Source: Bacteroidales bacterium
GTDB taxonomy: Bacteria; Bacteroidota; Bacteroidia; Bacteroidales; Prolixibacteraceae
Direction: 5' to 3'
Length of the DNA stretch: 58,640 bases
Assembly: GCA_012719495.1 (NCBI GenBank)
Contig: JAAYAG010000070.1
Span: 1-58,640 of the forward strand
Of the stretch, positions 33,351 to 43,048 are shown piece by piece. Under the pieces are notes generated by a model that was given only the letters and a program-made list of their open reading frames with translations, was not told the origin of the DNA and did no database searches. Each line of letters opens with the position of its first letter. Position 1 is the first letter of the stretch. Both the position numbers and the translations under genes were made by a program.

Positions 33351-35360
33351 ATGGAAAATAACACAGTACAACAGCAAATAGAAGAACTTCGCAGCAAGCT
33401 TCATCATTATAACTACCTCTACTATGTTCAATCTCAACCTGAAATTTCTGATTTCGAATTTGATAGTTTGATGAAACAACTCGAAGCTCTGGAAAATGAA
33501 AATCCCGAACTCGACGATCCAAATTCACCAACACATCGGGTAGGTAGTGACATTATCTCTGAATTTAAACAAGTTACGCATAAGTATTCCATGTTGTCGC
33601 TCAGTAATACATACAATGAAGGTGAATTGCGCGATTTTGACAACCGTGTGCGAAAAGATATCAATCAGGAGCCAGAATATGTATGTGAACTGAAATTCGA
33701 TGGGGTTTCAATTAGTTTAATTTATGAAAACGGGATGCTGAAACATGCTGTAACCCGTGGCGATGGTGAACAAGGCGACGACGTAACAGCCAATGTAAGA
33801 ACCATAAAAAGTATTCCGTTGAAACTCCGGGGAGAAGGCTGGCCTGCAGAATTTGAAATTCGTGGAGAGATTGTTTTACCTTACGAAGCTTTTAACAAAC
33901 TGAACGAAGAACGATTAGCAAATGGTGAAGAACCAATGGCTAATCCGAGGAACACCACTTCAGGAACCATAAAAATGCAAGATCCTTCTATCGTGGCTCG
34001 TCGCGGTCTCGATGCTTATTTTTATTTTGTCCCCAGCCAGATACGCCTTACCGAAAGTCATTCACAAAACCTAATTTTAGCAGCTTCTTGGGGGTTTAAA
34101 ACATCGGAACATACACGCGTTTGCAAAAACATTGATGAAGTACTTAATTTTATTCATTATTGGGATAAAGAGCGTCACAACCTTCCTGTGGCTACCGATG
34201 GAGTCGTTATAAAAGTGAATTCAATTGCCATGCAAAACAATTTGGGAACAACGGCGAAAAGTCCGCGATGGGCTGTTGCCTTTAAGTTCCAAGCTGAACA
34301 AGCCGAGACCCGGCTTTTGTCTGTTTCGTACCAAGTAGGCCGCACAGGAGCCATTACTCCTGTCGCTAACCTTGAACCTGTTTTGCTGAGCGGTACTGTG
34401 GTTAAAAGGGCTTCGCTACATAATGCCGACATTATTTCATCACTCGACTTACGAATCAATGATATTGTGAAAGTAGAAAAAGGAGGTGAAATTATCCCTA
34501 AGATTGTTGGGGTTAACCAGGTTGAGCGCCATCCAATGAACCAACCGGTAATGTTTATCAATGTTTGTCCCGAATGCGGTACTCCACTTGTTCGCGACGA
34601 AGGTGAAGCAAAACATTTTTGTCCTAATGAAAATGGTTGTCCTCCTCAAATAAAAGGTAAAATAATCCACTTTATAGGGCGAAAAGCTATGAACATAGAC
34701 GGGATGGGAGAGGAGACTGTTGAACTATTTTATAATACGGGACTTATCAGGAATGTTGCCGATTTGTATACATTACAGATTTCAGATATGGCCCAATTGG
34801 AACGCTTGGGTGAGAAATCGGCCCGGCGTATTGCTGATGGGCTTCAGGCTTCAACCCAAGTTCCTTTTGAGAGGGTTCTCTTTTCGTTGGGAATTAGGTT
34901 TGTAGGCGAAACTGTTGCTAAGATTCTGGTCAAAAGTTTTAAAACTATCGATGCTTTATTGGCAGCTACTCTTGATGAATTAACTCAAGTTAATGAAATA
35001 GGAAGTCGCATAGCCCAAAGCATAACCGATTGGTTTTCAATTGAAGATAACCGAATATTAATCGATCGTCTGAGAAATGTAGGACTACAATTCGAAATGT
35101 CAGAAGACCAAATGGCCGGTTCATCGACTAAACTTGCCGGACTATCTATTGTGATTTCGGGAACTTTTGCCCAACACTCGCGCGATGAGCTGAAAGAACT
35201 CATAGAGAAACATGGCGGAAAAAATGTGGGATCAATTTCGAAAAGTACAAGTTACCTGCTTGCCGGTGAGAATATGGGTCCAAGTAAACTCGAGAAAGCA
35301 CAAAAGCTGGCCATTAAGATCATTTCTGAGGATGAATTTATGACGATGATTTCCGAATGA
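33351..35360 (+). CDS. ligA: NAD+-dependent DNA ligase
   Basis: The 669-residue product has all LigA parts in order: the Ia domain with NYLYYV, the adenylation domain with the active Lys115 in ELKFDG (KxDG), the OB fold, a four-Cys zinc finger (CPECGTPL and CPNENGCPP, about residues 405-435), helix-hairpin-helix repeats ([17 protein letters not shown]-like) and a C-terminal BRCT domain. The frame is open upstream to 33294, across the preceding terminator, but the ATG at 33351 fits the family start. It is the essential replicative ligase. A hairpin follows the stop. Confidence 0.96.
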   Translation: MENNTVQQQIEELRSKLHHYNYLYYVQSQPEISDFEFDSLMKQLEALENENPELDDPNSPTHRVGSDIISEFKQVTHKYSMLSLSNTYNEGELRDFDNRVRKDINQEPEYVCELKFDGVSISLIYENGMLKHAVTRGDGEQGDDVTANVRTIKSIPLKLRGEGWPAEFEIRGEIVLPYEAFNKLNEERLANGEEPMANPRNTTSGTIKMQDPSIVARRGLDAYFYFVPSQIRLTESHSQNLILAASWGFKTSEHTRVCKNIDEVLNFIHYWDKERHNLPVATDGVVIKVNSIAMQNNLGTTAKSPRWAVAFKFQAEQAETRLLSVSYQVGRTGAITPVANLEPVLLSGTVVKRASLHNADIISSLDLRINDIVKVEKGGEIIPKIVGVNQVERHPMNQPVMFINVCPECGTPLVRDEGEAKHFCPNENGCPPQIKGKIIHFIGRKAMNIDGMGEETVELFYNTGLIRNVADLYTLQISDMAQLERLGEKSARRIADGLQASTQVPFERVLFSLGIRFVGETVAKILVKSFKTIDALLAATLDELTQVNEIGSRIAQSITDWFSIEDNRILIDRLRNVGLQFEMSEDQMAGSSTKLAGLSIVISGTFAQHSRDELKELIEKHGGKNVGSISKSTSYLLAGENMGPSKLEKAQKLAIKIISEDEFMTMISE

Positions 35361-35414
35361 TTTAAAATTTCATTAAAATACTGTATGTCAACACTATGTG
35401 GTTAATGGCTGTTT

Positions 35415-35477
35415 CAGGAACAAAATATTTACAGGAAACAATGAGGATTAATTCACATTGTTGTTCCTGTTATTTTG
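35415..35477 (+). terminator. Hairpin region after ligA with two alternative left arms
   Basis: The right arm TTGTTCCTG (35461-35469) can pair perfectly with CAGGAACAA (35415-35423), or, as part of CATTGTTGTTCCTGT (35456-35470), with ACAGGAAACAATG (35431-35443) with a two-base bulge. TATTTTG follows. It is probably the ligA terminator. Confidence 0.6.
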
Positions 35478-35523
35478 AAAATTGAATAGTAAACAATATT
35501 TTTAAAAGATCAATCGTGAATAT

Positions 35524-36390
35524 ATGGAGGAGTTGGAGGGTATTTTTGTTGATTTATTTCTTTTTGTCGATGAGCTTATTAAGGATTATGGGGAACCTGT
35601 GGAGCCTGATGAAACTGAATTAGAAAAACTAAAGAATATTATCATTACGAGTCCGGCTTCCAATGATCATCATTTATCTAAAAATTTTTACTTAATAGAG
35701 CGGGTTGCCGGGGAAATATTGTTTTCGCACTATGTTGACAAATATCTTGGTCTTGAATACGACTTTGACCTTATGACATTTCATTCAAGCATACGCGATG
35801 ACATTCATGGCTGGCATTACTTAAGGGAATATCTCACCTGGGGGAAAGTGGCTTACCTCTTTTTTCGTGAAATTAAAGAGAAGAACGAAATTCATCGTTA
35901 CTCTTTCAAGATAAGGTTGCCAATGCGCCTTAAAGATGGCCAAATATACTGGGTACTGCAAAGCAGCAGCCCACTTGAACTCGATAAAAATAAAAACGTT
36001 ATCTCACACATTAATAGTTATACGATTGGCGAACTTTTCGCCGAAAAAGATATTGTGCCTTTGGTGGGTGGAATCTTTAAAGATGGTTTTTACTGCAACG
36101 AATTCAGCCAGTTATATCTTGAAAATCGCTATGCAGTTAGCCCGTTCGTTTTGTCTGCACCACAAAAATCAATACTTAAGTATTTTTATAAAAACCCAGA
36201 TAAAACCTTGAGGAGTTGTTCCGAAACGTTAAAATATCCGGTAAATACGTTGAAAAAATACATTTCCGATTGCCAGCGTAAACAGGGCATTATCAATAAA
36301 GCTAAGACTTCTTTTCCATCTATCCCTTTTGTTCACTTGAAAGACGTAATATCATACCTGGAGCGTACCGGGTGGTTCAATAATGGTTGA
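35524..36390 (+). CDS. Putative transcriptional regulator with C-terminal LuxR-like HTH
   Basis: The 288-residue product has no name I can give. Residues 1-200 are soluble and include HSSIRDDIHGWHYLREYLTW and a Y-rich mixed alpha/beta section that could be a PAS-like sensor domain (IYWVLQSSSPLELDKNKNVI, then NSYTIGELF). The last 80 residues look like a helix-turn-helix: APQKSILKYFYKN, then TLKYPVNTLKKYISD, similar in spacing to the LuxR/GerE motif ISVNTVKKH. The ATG is the first codon after an AT-rich gap. It stands alone between ligA and a macroglobulin gene, with an 11-bp direct repeat just after its stop that may be its operator. Confidence is high that it is a gene, moderate for the regulator call. 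Confidence 0.65.
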   Translation: MEELEGIFVDLFLFVDELIKDYGEPVEPDETELEKLKNIIITSPASNDHHLSKNFYLIERVAGEILFSHYVDKYLGLEYDFDLMTFHSSIRDDIHGWHYLREYLTWGKVAYLFFREIKEKNEIHRYSFKIRLPMRLKDGQIYWVLQSSSPLELDKNKNVISHINSYTIGELFAEKDIVPLVGGIFKDGFYCNEFSQLYLENRYAVSPFVLSAPQKSILKYFYKNPDKTLRSCSETLKYPVNTLKKYISDCQRKQGIINKAKTSFPSIPFVHLKDVISYLERTGWFNNG

Positions 36391-36401
36391 AATTTTCGGC
36401 G

Positions 36402-36434
36402 GGGTATAAAAAAAGCACTTTTAGGGTATAAAAA
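36402..36434 (+). promoter_or_regulatory. Direct repeat GGGTATAAAAA with 22-base period
   Basis: Copies at 36402-36412 and 36424-36434 are identical over 11 bases and 22 bases apart, about two helical turns. They lie 12 bases after the regulator stop and upstream of the macroglobulin gene, the arrangement of a tandem operator. Confidence 0.4.
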
Positions 36435-36628
36435 CAATTTGGAATAAAATTAATATGGGAGAGTTGATATTTTTACAACTCAAAAGATGATTATTGTCAT
36501 TTCTGTTAATTATGATTTGTACATCCAAAACATACAATCGTTGTTTTCCCAAAAGACGATATATTTCCCTTCTCCCCGTTTAATTTTTCTGGTACGCACA
36601 CGACCCGCAAATCCCTCCTGGAGTCGAA

Positions 36629-36671
36629 CTGACAGATTACCTAAATTTTTTTAGTCCAGGTCATCTGTCAG
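36629..36671. repeat. 14-bp inverted repeat (one mismatch) in the intergenic region
   Basis: CTGACAGATTACCT (36629-36642) and AGGTCATCTGTCAG (36658-36671) pair at 13 of 14 positions around a 15-base loop. It is not followed by a T tract. Confidence 0.7.
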
Positions 36672-36867
36672 GGCGTACTTTTATGTTTAAATTGCTGGTA
36701 TCATTATTGTGTTAACCTAAAATAGTACGATTTTTGCATTTATGCAGTGTACATACTGACAATATTCTACGATGAAACAGCCCATAAAAGTCGTGATATT
36801 TAAGTATAAAATGCTAATTATAAGCAAAGTGAGTTCTATTCTACCATTTGAAAACTAATTATTTACT

Positions 36868-39800
36868 ATGAAAACGCATTTCATTTTAGTCGCCATCTTC
36901 TTATTGATTGGTATTCATTCAACAGCCCAAAACACTTGGTACGAGTTCCGGTTTGACCAAATAGATTCTTTGTTGAAAGAAGGACTACCACGCGAAGCTT
37001 CTGTTATTTATGATTCGATCTATTCGAAAGCAATGGCTGAAAACAACGATATTATGCTTGTCCGATCAGTTATTGGGCAATGTGAAAGTCTATTCTCGCT
37101 CGAAGAAGAACCACTTGTAAAAGTGATCGATCGCCTAGAAGCTGATGCGGGGAAAGCTAAAACACCAATTCATCAGATATTTCATAGCGTTATTGCCGAA
37201 AGTTATTGGAAATATTATCAGCAAAACCGCTGGCGTTTCCATAATCGTACAGCAACAGAACAACCGATTGGGAACGATATAACAACTTGGGATTTAACGA
37301 GAATTGCTCAGGAAGCCATAAAACACACCCAATTATCACTTGTTGATGATCTAAAATTACAAAAAACCACCGCCAACGAATTTTCTTCGCTACTGATTGG
37401 AGATTCAACGCTGCGAAATTTAAGGCCTACATTGTACGATTTACTGGCACACCGGGCATTGCAATTACTTGCCAATGGCGAGATTGGCTTACTTAAACCA
37501 ACAGATACTTTCGCATTGAACGATCCCAAATATTTTTTGCCTGCTAACGACTTCGCCAAAATCGAAATTAGCACAACCGACACAACATCAATGCGCTATC
37601 AATCTATTGATTTATATCGAAAACTTACCCAATTTCGATTAAATGATTCAAATTTAGAAGCACTTATCGAACTGGAGATGAACAGGATTGATTATGTTTT
37701 TTTAAATAGCTCACTTGATAATAAAGATTCTTTGACGATTCATTTCTATGAAAAACTTCTTTCTCAAAAACATTCTGACGAAACTATGGCCGAAGTGATG
37801 TTTCGGTTGGCTGAATTTTATTTTAATAATAGACAAGAGAATAGCCAGGATCAGCTTATTAAATCCATGGAATTGATTGACAGAATATTAACTCAATTTC
37901 CTTCGGCGAAAGCTGCATCCTATGCTTCAACCATGAAAGAAACTATTGAACAGCCGTATCTTAACCTTTCTGCAGAAAATGTTGAGCGTCCGGGACTTCC
38001 GTTTCGTATGCTTATAAATTGGAAAAATATTGACAACGTGCATTTTACGGCATATAGGTTGTCGGGATCACAAGTATTAAAATTTCAGCAACAATGGAAG
38101 TTTACATACGATAGCGTTGCTTCGTTGCCCATATTCAGGTCATGGGACGAACCCCTGTTAAAACAAAAATATTACATAAACCACAGTGCCGAAATTGCCG
38201 TAGATGGTTTTCCTGCCGGGATTTACATTATTGTAGCCTCGGAAACTGCTGACATTAAAAACAGCCGGTTCCAAAATGCCGCTTTGGTTCAGTTTTCTTC
38301 ACTTACAGTAATGAGCAGGGGAGATAAAAACGGAAAAATGTTTGTTGTTTCTGACGCTTTTAGCGGAAAACCTGTGGCAAAGGCAACGGTTCAACTTTCG
38401 AAATATGAATACAATTATAATGATAGGAAACGGACCAAGCATAAAGTTACAGATCTAATTACCAATGAACAAGGAGAATGTCACTACGTTGCTGGACATA
38501 ATGATCAATATCTGGTAACCGTTGTAAATGGTAACGATACGTTGTTGGCCGGAAACGAATATATTGGACAATTTTATGACTTCGACAACTTTACCAATCA
38601 GCAGCAATCCATAACATTTTATACCGATCGGGCAATATATCGCCCTGGTCAAACGGTTCATTTTAAAGGAATTGTACTGAAGCGAATCAGAAAAGAAACC
38701 CATATTGTCGATAAATATAAACAAACAATCAAACTGATGGATGTGAATTGGCAAGAAGTATCATCGCTAACGTTGACTACTAATGAATATGGTACATTCA
38801 GCGGCAGTTTTGTGCTTCCATCGTCAGGTTTAAATGGCTCATATACAATATTTACAGAATTAGGAAGCACAAATATTCAGGTAGAAGAATATCGCAGGCC
38901 TTCATACGAAATGATTTTCGATGAACCGCTTAAATCATATTCGTTTAACGACACCATCGTGGTAACTGGTTGGTTAAAAGCATTCTCTGGAACTCCTATT
39001 CAAGGCGCTAATGTGAATTTTCAGGTTGTACGAACTGAAGCAAATTATTGGGGCCGCTGGTTTAATCCAATTCCCGAAAAAGTAATATCCACAGAAGAAA
39101 CAGTGAGTAAAGACGATGGTAGTTTTTCTGTCTCATTTATCGCTATGAGTAACGATATTGATGATTTAGACAGAATTATACAATACACAATAAAAGCCGA
39201 TGCAACCGATGGCAACGGAGAGAGTACACACAATGAATTTTCTTTGCGTATCAGCAACTCAAATTTATTGATTAATTGTGATTTACCAGAGGTGGTTCAT
39301 GGCGATACCTTTAGTGGTGCAACCATAAAAACAACTAATCTTAACGGGAAAGAAGTTGCCGCGACCGTTTCAATTTCAATTTCTCAACTGAAGGCACCGT
39401 CTTATTTTATACATAACAGGCATTGGGTAGCTCCTGATACTTTCCTTTTAGAAGAAAAAACATTCAAAACTAAATTTCCAACATATCCCTATCGCAATGA
39501 ACAATTGCCAGAGAATTGGCAAGTTAAAAACGTTTCTTATAATCAATCAGTTATTTTGCCGATTCCCGATAAATTGCCATTAAAAGAGTGGAGAATCTCC
39601 GAGCCCGGGTATTATCGTGTCGACATCGAGGCTTCGTCGACTGATGGAAAACAAAAGGCCAAATGGTACCGAACAGTAAGGCTCATCGGACAAAAACCTT
39701 CTCCTGCGCAATGCACTGAAGATTGGGTTACTCCGGTAAAATTGACAGGAGAGCCGGGCGAAGTTGCTGAGATTTGGATTACAGCTCTCAATGCCGAATC

Positions 39801-42800
39801 ACCTGTACGTTATGAACTAGTAAACGGACAAGATATCATTACCAAAGAAATATTTTATCCAGGCAAAAAAGCATTTAGGCTACAAATTCCTATAAATGAA
39901 ACATATAGAGGTAATATTACGGCTCAATTTACCCACGTTGCCAACAACCGTAATTACACAAAACAACTTGAAATAATAGTTCCGCATACAAATAAAATGC
40001 TTGACATCAACTTTTCATCATTCCGCGACGAATTATTACCTGGTGAATCGGAAAAATGGGCATTGAAACTTACCGATAAAACGGGCAAAGGTGTTGTTGC
40101 TGAAATGGTTGCTGCCCTGTATGATGCTTCTCTTGAACAATTTGTGCAACACTCATGGTCGACTAATTTTCTGCAAAATAATTACAATCGGTACTACACT
40201 TGGAATACAAACATTGTTGTCCCCAATGCTAAACAACTTAGCTATTCAAAAAATATCGAAGGCCCTTTGTATTGGGAAAAGCAGTATGAGATGCTTCAGC
40301 TACTCGATTTTTATGCACAACAGAACTATAAGGTAATGAAGGGGGAAGGACGAGTTATGATAAGGGGAATTCAAATCCAAAATGACGCAGTAGAGGAAGA
40401 AGTATTTTTCGCCTCCTCGCCCAAACTTAAAGAGACTGTTTCTGTAGCGTACGAGACGACTGGTGCTGTTGCAAATATTAGTGTTGCTGCTGATGTCGAT
40501 TTAGATGTAAAACGAGAAGAATCAGTTCCAAGTCATCAAGGAGAAAAGCCGGATTTTTCGTCAGTTAATGTACGTACAAATTTCAACGAAACGGCGTTTT
40601 TCTATCCCAATCTGTATAGCGATGTCGATGGCAGCCTTGAATTATCGTTCACTATACCCGAAGCAATTACCCGGTGGCGAATGATAGGGTTTGCCCATAC
40701 AAAAGATATGATGCAGGGAGAAATTAGCCGCGAATTGGTAACCCGTAAAAAGGTTTCTGTTTCTGCGTATGCTCCACGTTTTTTGCGCGAAGGCGACACT
40801 GTATCAATTTCGGCCAAAATTATCAACCTTACTAACGATTCGCTCGCCGGAACAGCCATGCTTCAGTGGATTGATGCCGTAACGCTGCAACTGATATCTG
40901 AAAAATTGCTAAAAACCGACTCGTTACTGAATTTCTCAATTGCCCCGAACAACAATACTGTTGCCCAGTGGCAGGTAATAGTGCCTGCTGGTTTGCAGGC
41001 GGTTACTTATAAAGTATATGCTATTGCACAAAACCATTCCGACGGAGAACAAAAAACAATTCCTGTTCTCACTAACCGACAATTAGTTACCGAAAGTTTG
41101 CCATTTATGGTCAGAGGGGGTGAGCAAAAAGAATTTGTTTTCGAAAAAATGCTGAATAATAAGTCAGAAAGCCTTGTAAATAATTCTTATACGCTCGAAT
41201 ATACCTCAAATCCGGCGTGGTATGCGATACAGGCTTTGCCTTATTTGATGGAATATCCGTATGAATGTGCAGAACAGGTATTTAGCCGTTTTTATGCCAA
41301 TGCAGTTTCATCTGCCATGGTTAACAGTTCTCCAAAAATAAAAGCAATTTTTGATTCATGGAAAAATCTCGATGCCAGCGCATTGTTATCAAATCTGGAG
41401 AAAAACAGTGAGCTCAAATCTGTTCTGTTGCAGGAGTCGCCATGGTTATTGAATGCACAAAGCGAATCGGAGGCAAAAAAACGCATCGCCTTATTGTTTG
41501 ATTTAAACACGATGGGTAACGAACTTTCGAGAGCGTTGACCCGCTTAAAGCAAATGCAAACTCCCAATGGCGGTTTTCCATGGTTTAGCGGAATGCCTGA
41601 CAACGAATTCATTACCTTGCATATTGTGAAAGGAATGGGAGAGATGAAAACAATGAATTGCGTCGATAAAAAGTGGCAAAACGATTTCGACAATATCCTT
41701 CAAAAAGCCATTGTCTATCTCGATAAACGAATGGAAGAGTCATATAATGAGCTACTTATTCGGTCAAAAAAAGATTCAACTTTGCTTGCCGAATACAAAC
41801 CTTCCATGGAAGAAATATATTATCTGTATGCACGAAGTTTTTATCCTGAAATTGAATTGTCTGGAAATGCAGCTAAAATATTTCAATATTACTATGTTCA
41901 GGTAAAGAAGAATTGGCTCACATATAATGAGTATGCACAAGGGCATATTGCCTTAACTGCCAATCGGCAGAATGACAACTCCATGGCACGACGTATTTTA
42001 AAATCGTTGTCAGATAAGGCTATCCATTCAAAAGATGATGGTATGTTCTGGAAAAATAATGTTGGCGGGTATTACTGGTATCAAGCGCCAATCGAAACAC
42101 AAGCGTTGCTCATTACTGCTTTCAACGAGATTAATTACGATGCGAAGGCTGTAGAGGAAATGAAAATATGGCTTCTTCGCCAAAAGCAAACCACGCATTG
42201 GAAAACGACAAAAGCCACGCTATCTGCATGTTATTCTTTGTTGTCAAAAGGATACAATTTGCTTGCCGATCAGAAACCCTTATCTGTAAAACTAAATGAC
42301 AAACCGATTGAAAAACTGCGAGAAATTAATCCAGAAGCGGGAACAGGATATGTGAAAACCTCATTTGCTGCGGCTGAAATAGCCCCTGAATTAGCTAAAA
42401 TTTCCGTAGAAAATCAGAACAATGGCATTGCCTGGGGAGCTGCTTATTGGCAATATTTTGAGCAACTCGACAAAATAACTGCGGCTAAAACCGACGTGCA
42501 AATAAAGAAACAACTCTTCTTAAAAATGAAAACCGAAAAGGGGAATGTTTTACGGACAATTTCGGAAAAAGACCCGATAGCCGTTGGCGACGAGGTGGTA
42601 GTGCGAATTGAAATCACTACCCTTCGCAATATGGAGTATGTGCATTTAAAAGACCTCAGGGCTTCAGCTTTCGAGCCTGTGACTACAATTTCGGGATATA
42701 AATGGCAAGATGGGCTAGGCTACTATAGCGAAGTTAAAGATGCTGCGATGAACTTTTTCATTGGCTACCTGCCTAAAGGAAGTTATGTATTTGAATACTC

Positions 42801-42915
42801 ATTGCGCGCTGCGCATTCCGGTCAATTTTCTAACGGGATTACCACAATGCAATGCATGTATGCCCCAGAGTTCACAACCCAAAGCGAAGGAATACGAATC
42901 AAGGTGGAACAATAA
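36868..42915 (+). CDS. Bacterial alpha-2-macroglobulin
   Basis: The 2015-residue product traps and inhibits proteases in the periplasm, by analogy with the YfhM/ECAM family. A signal peptide ends at HSTAQN with no lipobox Cys, so it is probably not lipid-anchored, unlike E. coli YfhM. After about 550 residues of N-terminal domains there is an MG2-like region (YTDRAIYRPGQTVHFKG, near 590). The A2M domain lies at about 1240-1320 (YSDVDGSLELSFTIPEAITRWR). The thioester is at C1467-A-E-Q1470 in YPYECAEQVF. A thioester domain with alpha-alpha toroid (NGGFPWFSG) and a C-terminal receptor-like domain complete the protein. Unlike in proteobacteria, no penicillin-binding protein gene lies beside it. 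It follows an unassigned LuxR-like regulator. Confidence 0.92.
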   Translation: MKTHFILVAIFLLIGIHSTAQNTWYEFRFDQIDSLLKEGLPREASVIYDSIYSKAMAENNDIMLVRSVIGQCESLFSLEEEPLVKVIDRLEADAGKAKTPIHQIFHSVIAESYWKYYQQNRWRFHNRTATEQPIGNDITTWDLTRIAQEAIKHTQLSLVDDLKLQKTTANEFSSLLIGDSTLRNLRPTLYDLLAHRALQLLANGEIGLLKPTDTFALNDPKYFLPANDFAKIEISTTDTTSMRYQSIDLYRKLTQFRLNDSNLEALIELEMNRIDYVFLNSSLDNKDSLTIHFYEKLLSQKHSDETMAEVMFRLAEFYFNNRQENSQDQLIKSMELIDRILTQFPSAKAASYASTMKETIEQPYLNLSAENVERPGLPFRMLINWKNIDNVHFTAYRLSGSQVLKFQQQWKFTYDSVASLPIFRSWDEPLLKQKYYINHSAEIAVDGFPAGIYIIVASETADIKNSRFQNAALVQFSSLTVMSRGDKNGKMFVVSDAFSGKPVAKATVQLSKYEYNYNDRKRTKHKVTDLITNEQGECHYVAGHNDQYLVTVVNGNDTLLAGNEYIGQFYDFDNFTNQQQSITFYTDRAIYRPGQTVHFKGIVLKRIRKETHIVDKYKQTIKLMDVNWQEVSSLTLTTNEYGTFSGSFVLPSSGLNGSYTIFTELGSTNIQVEEYRRPSYEMIFDEPLKSYSFNDTIVVTGWLKAFSGTPIQGANVNFQVVRTEANYWGRWFNPIPEKVISTEETVSKDDGSFSVSFIAMSNDIDDLDRIIQYTIKADATDGNGESTHNEFSLRISNSNLLINCDLPEVVHGDTFSGATIKTTNLNGKEVAATVSISISQLKAPSYFIHNRHWVAPDTFLLEEKTFKTKFPTYPYRNEQLPENWQVKNVSYNQSVILPIPDKLPLKEWRISEPGYYRVDIEASSTDGKQKAKWYRTVRLIGQKPSPAQCTEDWVTPVKLTGEPGEVAEIWITALNAESPVRYELVNGQDIITKEIFYPGKKAFRLQIPINETYRGNITAQFTHVANNRNYTKQLEIIVPHTNKMLDINFSSFRDELLPGESEKWALKLTDKTGKGVVAEMVAALYDASLEQFVQHSWSTNFLQNNYNRYYTWNTNIVVPNAKQLSYSKNIEGPLYWEKQYEMLQLLDFYAQQNYKVMKGEGRVMIRGIQIQNDAVEEEVFFASSPKLKETVSVAYETTGAVANISVAADVDLDVKREESVPSHQGEKPDFSSVNVRTNFNETAFFYPNLYSDVDGSLELSFTIPEAITRWRMIGFAHTKDMMQGEISRELVTRKKVSVSAYAPRFLREGDTVSISAKIINLTNDSLAGTAMLQWIDAVTLQLISEKLLKTDSLLNFSIAPNNNTVAQWQVIVPAGLQAVTYKVYAIAQNHSDGEQKTIPVLTNRQLVTESLPFMVRGGEQKEFVFEKMLNNKSESLVNNSYTLEYTSNPAWYAIQALPYLMEYPYECAEQVFSRFYANAVSSAMVNSSPKIKAIFDSWKNLDASALLSNLEKNSELKSVLLQESPWLLNAQSESEAKKRIALLFDLNTMGNELSRALTRLKQMQTPNGGFPWFSGMPDNEFITLHIVKGMGEMKTMNCVDKKWQNDFDNILQKAIVYLDKRMEESYNELLIRSKKDSTLLAEYKPSMEEIYYLYARSFYPEIELSGNAAKIFQYYYVQVKKNWLTYNEYAQGHIALTANRQNDNSMARRILKSLSDKAIHSKDDGMFWKNNVGGYYWYQAPIETQALLITAFNEINYDAKAVEEMKIWLLRQKQTTHWKTTKATLSACYSLLSKGYNLLADQKPLSVKLNDKPIEKLREINPEAGTGYVKTSFAAAEIAPELAKISVENQNNGIAWGAAYWQYFEQLDKITAAKTDVQIKKQLFLKMKTEKGNVLRTISEKDPIAVGDEVVVRIEITTLRNMEYVHLKDLRASAFEPVTTISGYKWQDGLGYYSEVKDAAMNFFIGYLPKGSYVFEYSLRAAHSGQFSNGITTMQCMYAPEFTTQSEGIRIKVEQ

Positions 42916-42966
42916 TGATGCACTTTTGAATTTGCTGATAATGAGAATTATTTTTTGTTAAATCTG

Positions 42967-42997
42967 TTTGTTGGAAAAAAAGTTTGGCCTATTTTTA
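42967..42997 (+). promoter_or_regulatory. Promoter for cstA
   Basis: TTTG (42967-42970), a 19-base spacer and TATTTTTA (42990-42997) match the Bacteroidota -33/-7 layout except for the last base of the -7 box. It is 51 bases before the cstA ATG. Confidence 0.5.
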
Positions 42998-43048
42998 TGA
43001 GATAAAACAACGGTCGACCAGCTTGGCTCCCGGATAATATAATTCATT

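Larger units (their letters stand above)
36391..36867. other. 477-base intergenic region with repeats
   Basis: No gene is visible. It holds the direct repeat GGGTATAAAAA (36402 and 36424), a hairpin at 36629-36671, and a third partial GTATAAAA at 36804-36811 close to the macroglobulin start. No terminator for the regulator gene is clear, and I found no exact TAnnTTTG close to 36868. Confidence 0.6.

Noticed and set aside
36600-36671. tRNA-like sequence (GGAGTCGAACTGAC) in the intergenic region
   Set aside because: The minus strand has a T-loop-like GTTCGACT, but the flanking five-base stems do not pair, and no acceptor or anticodon arm could be folded. It is reported only as an inverted repeat.
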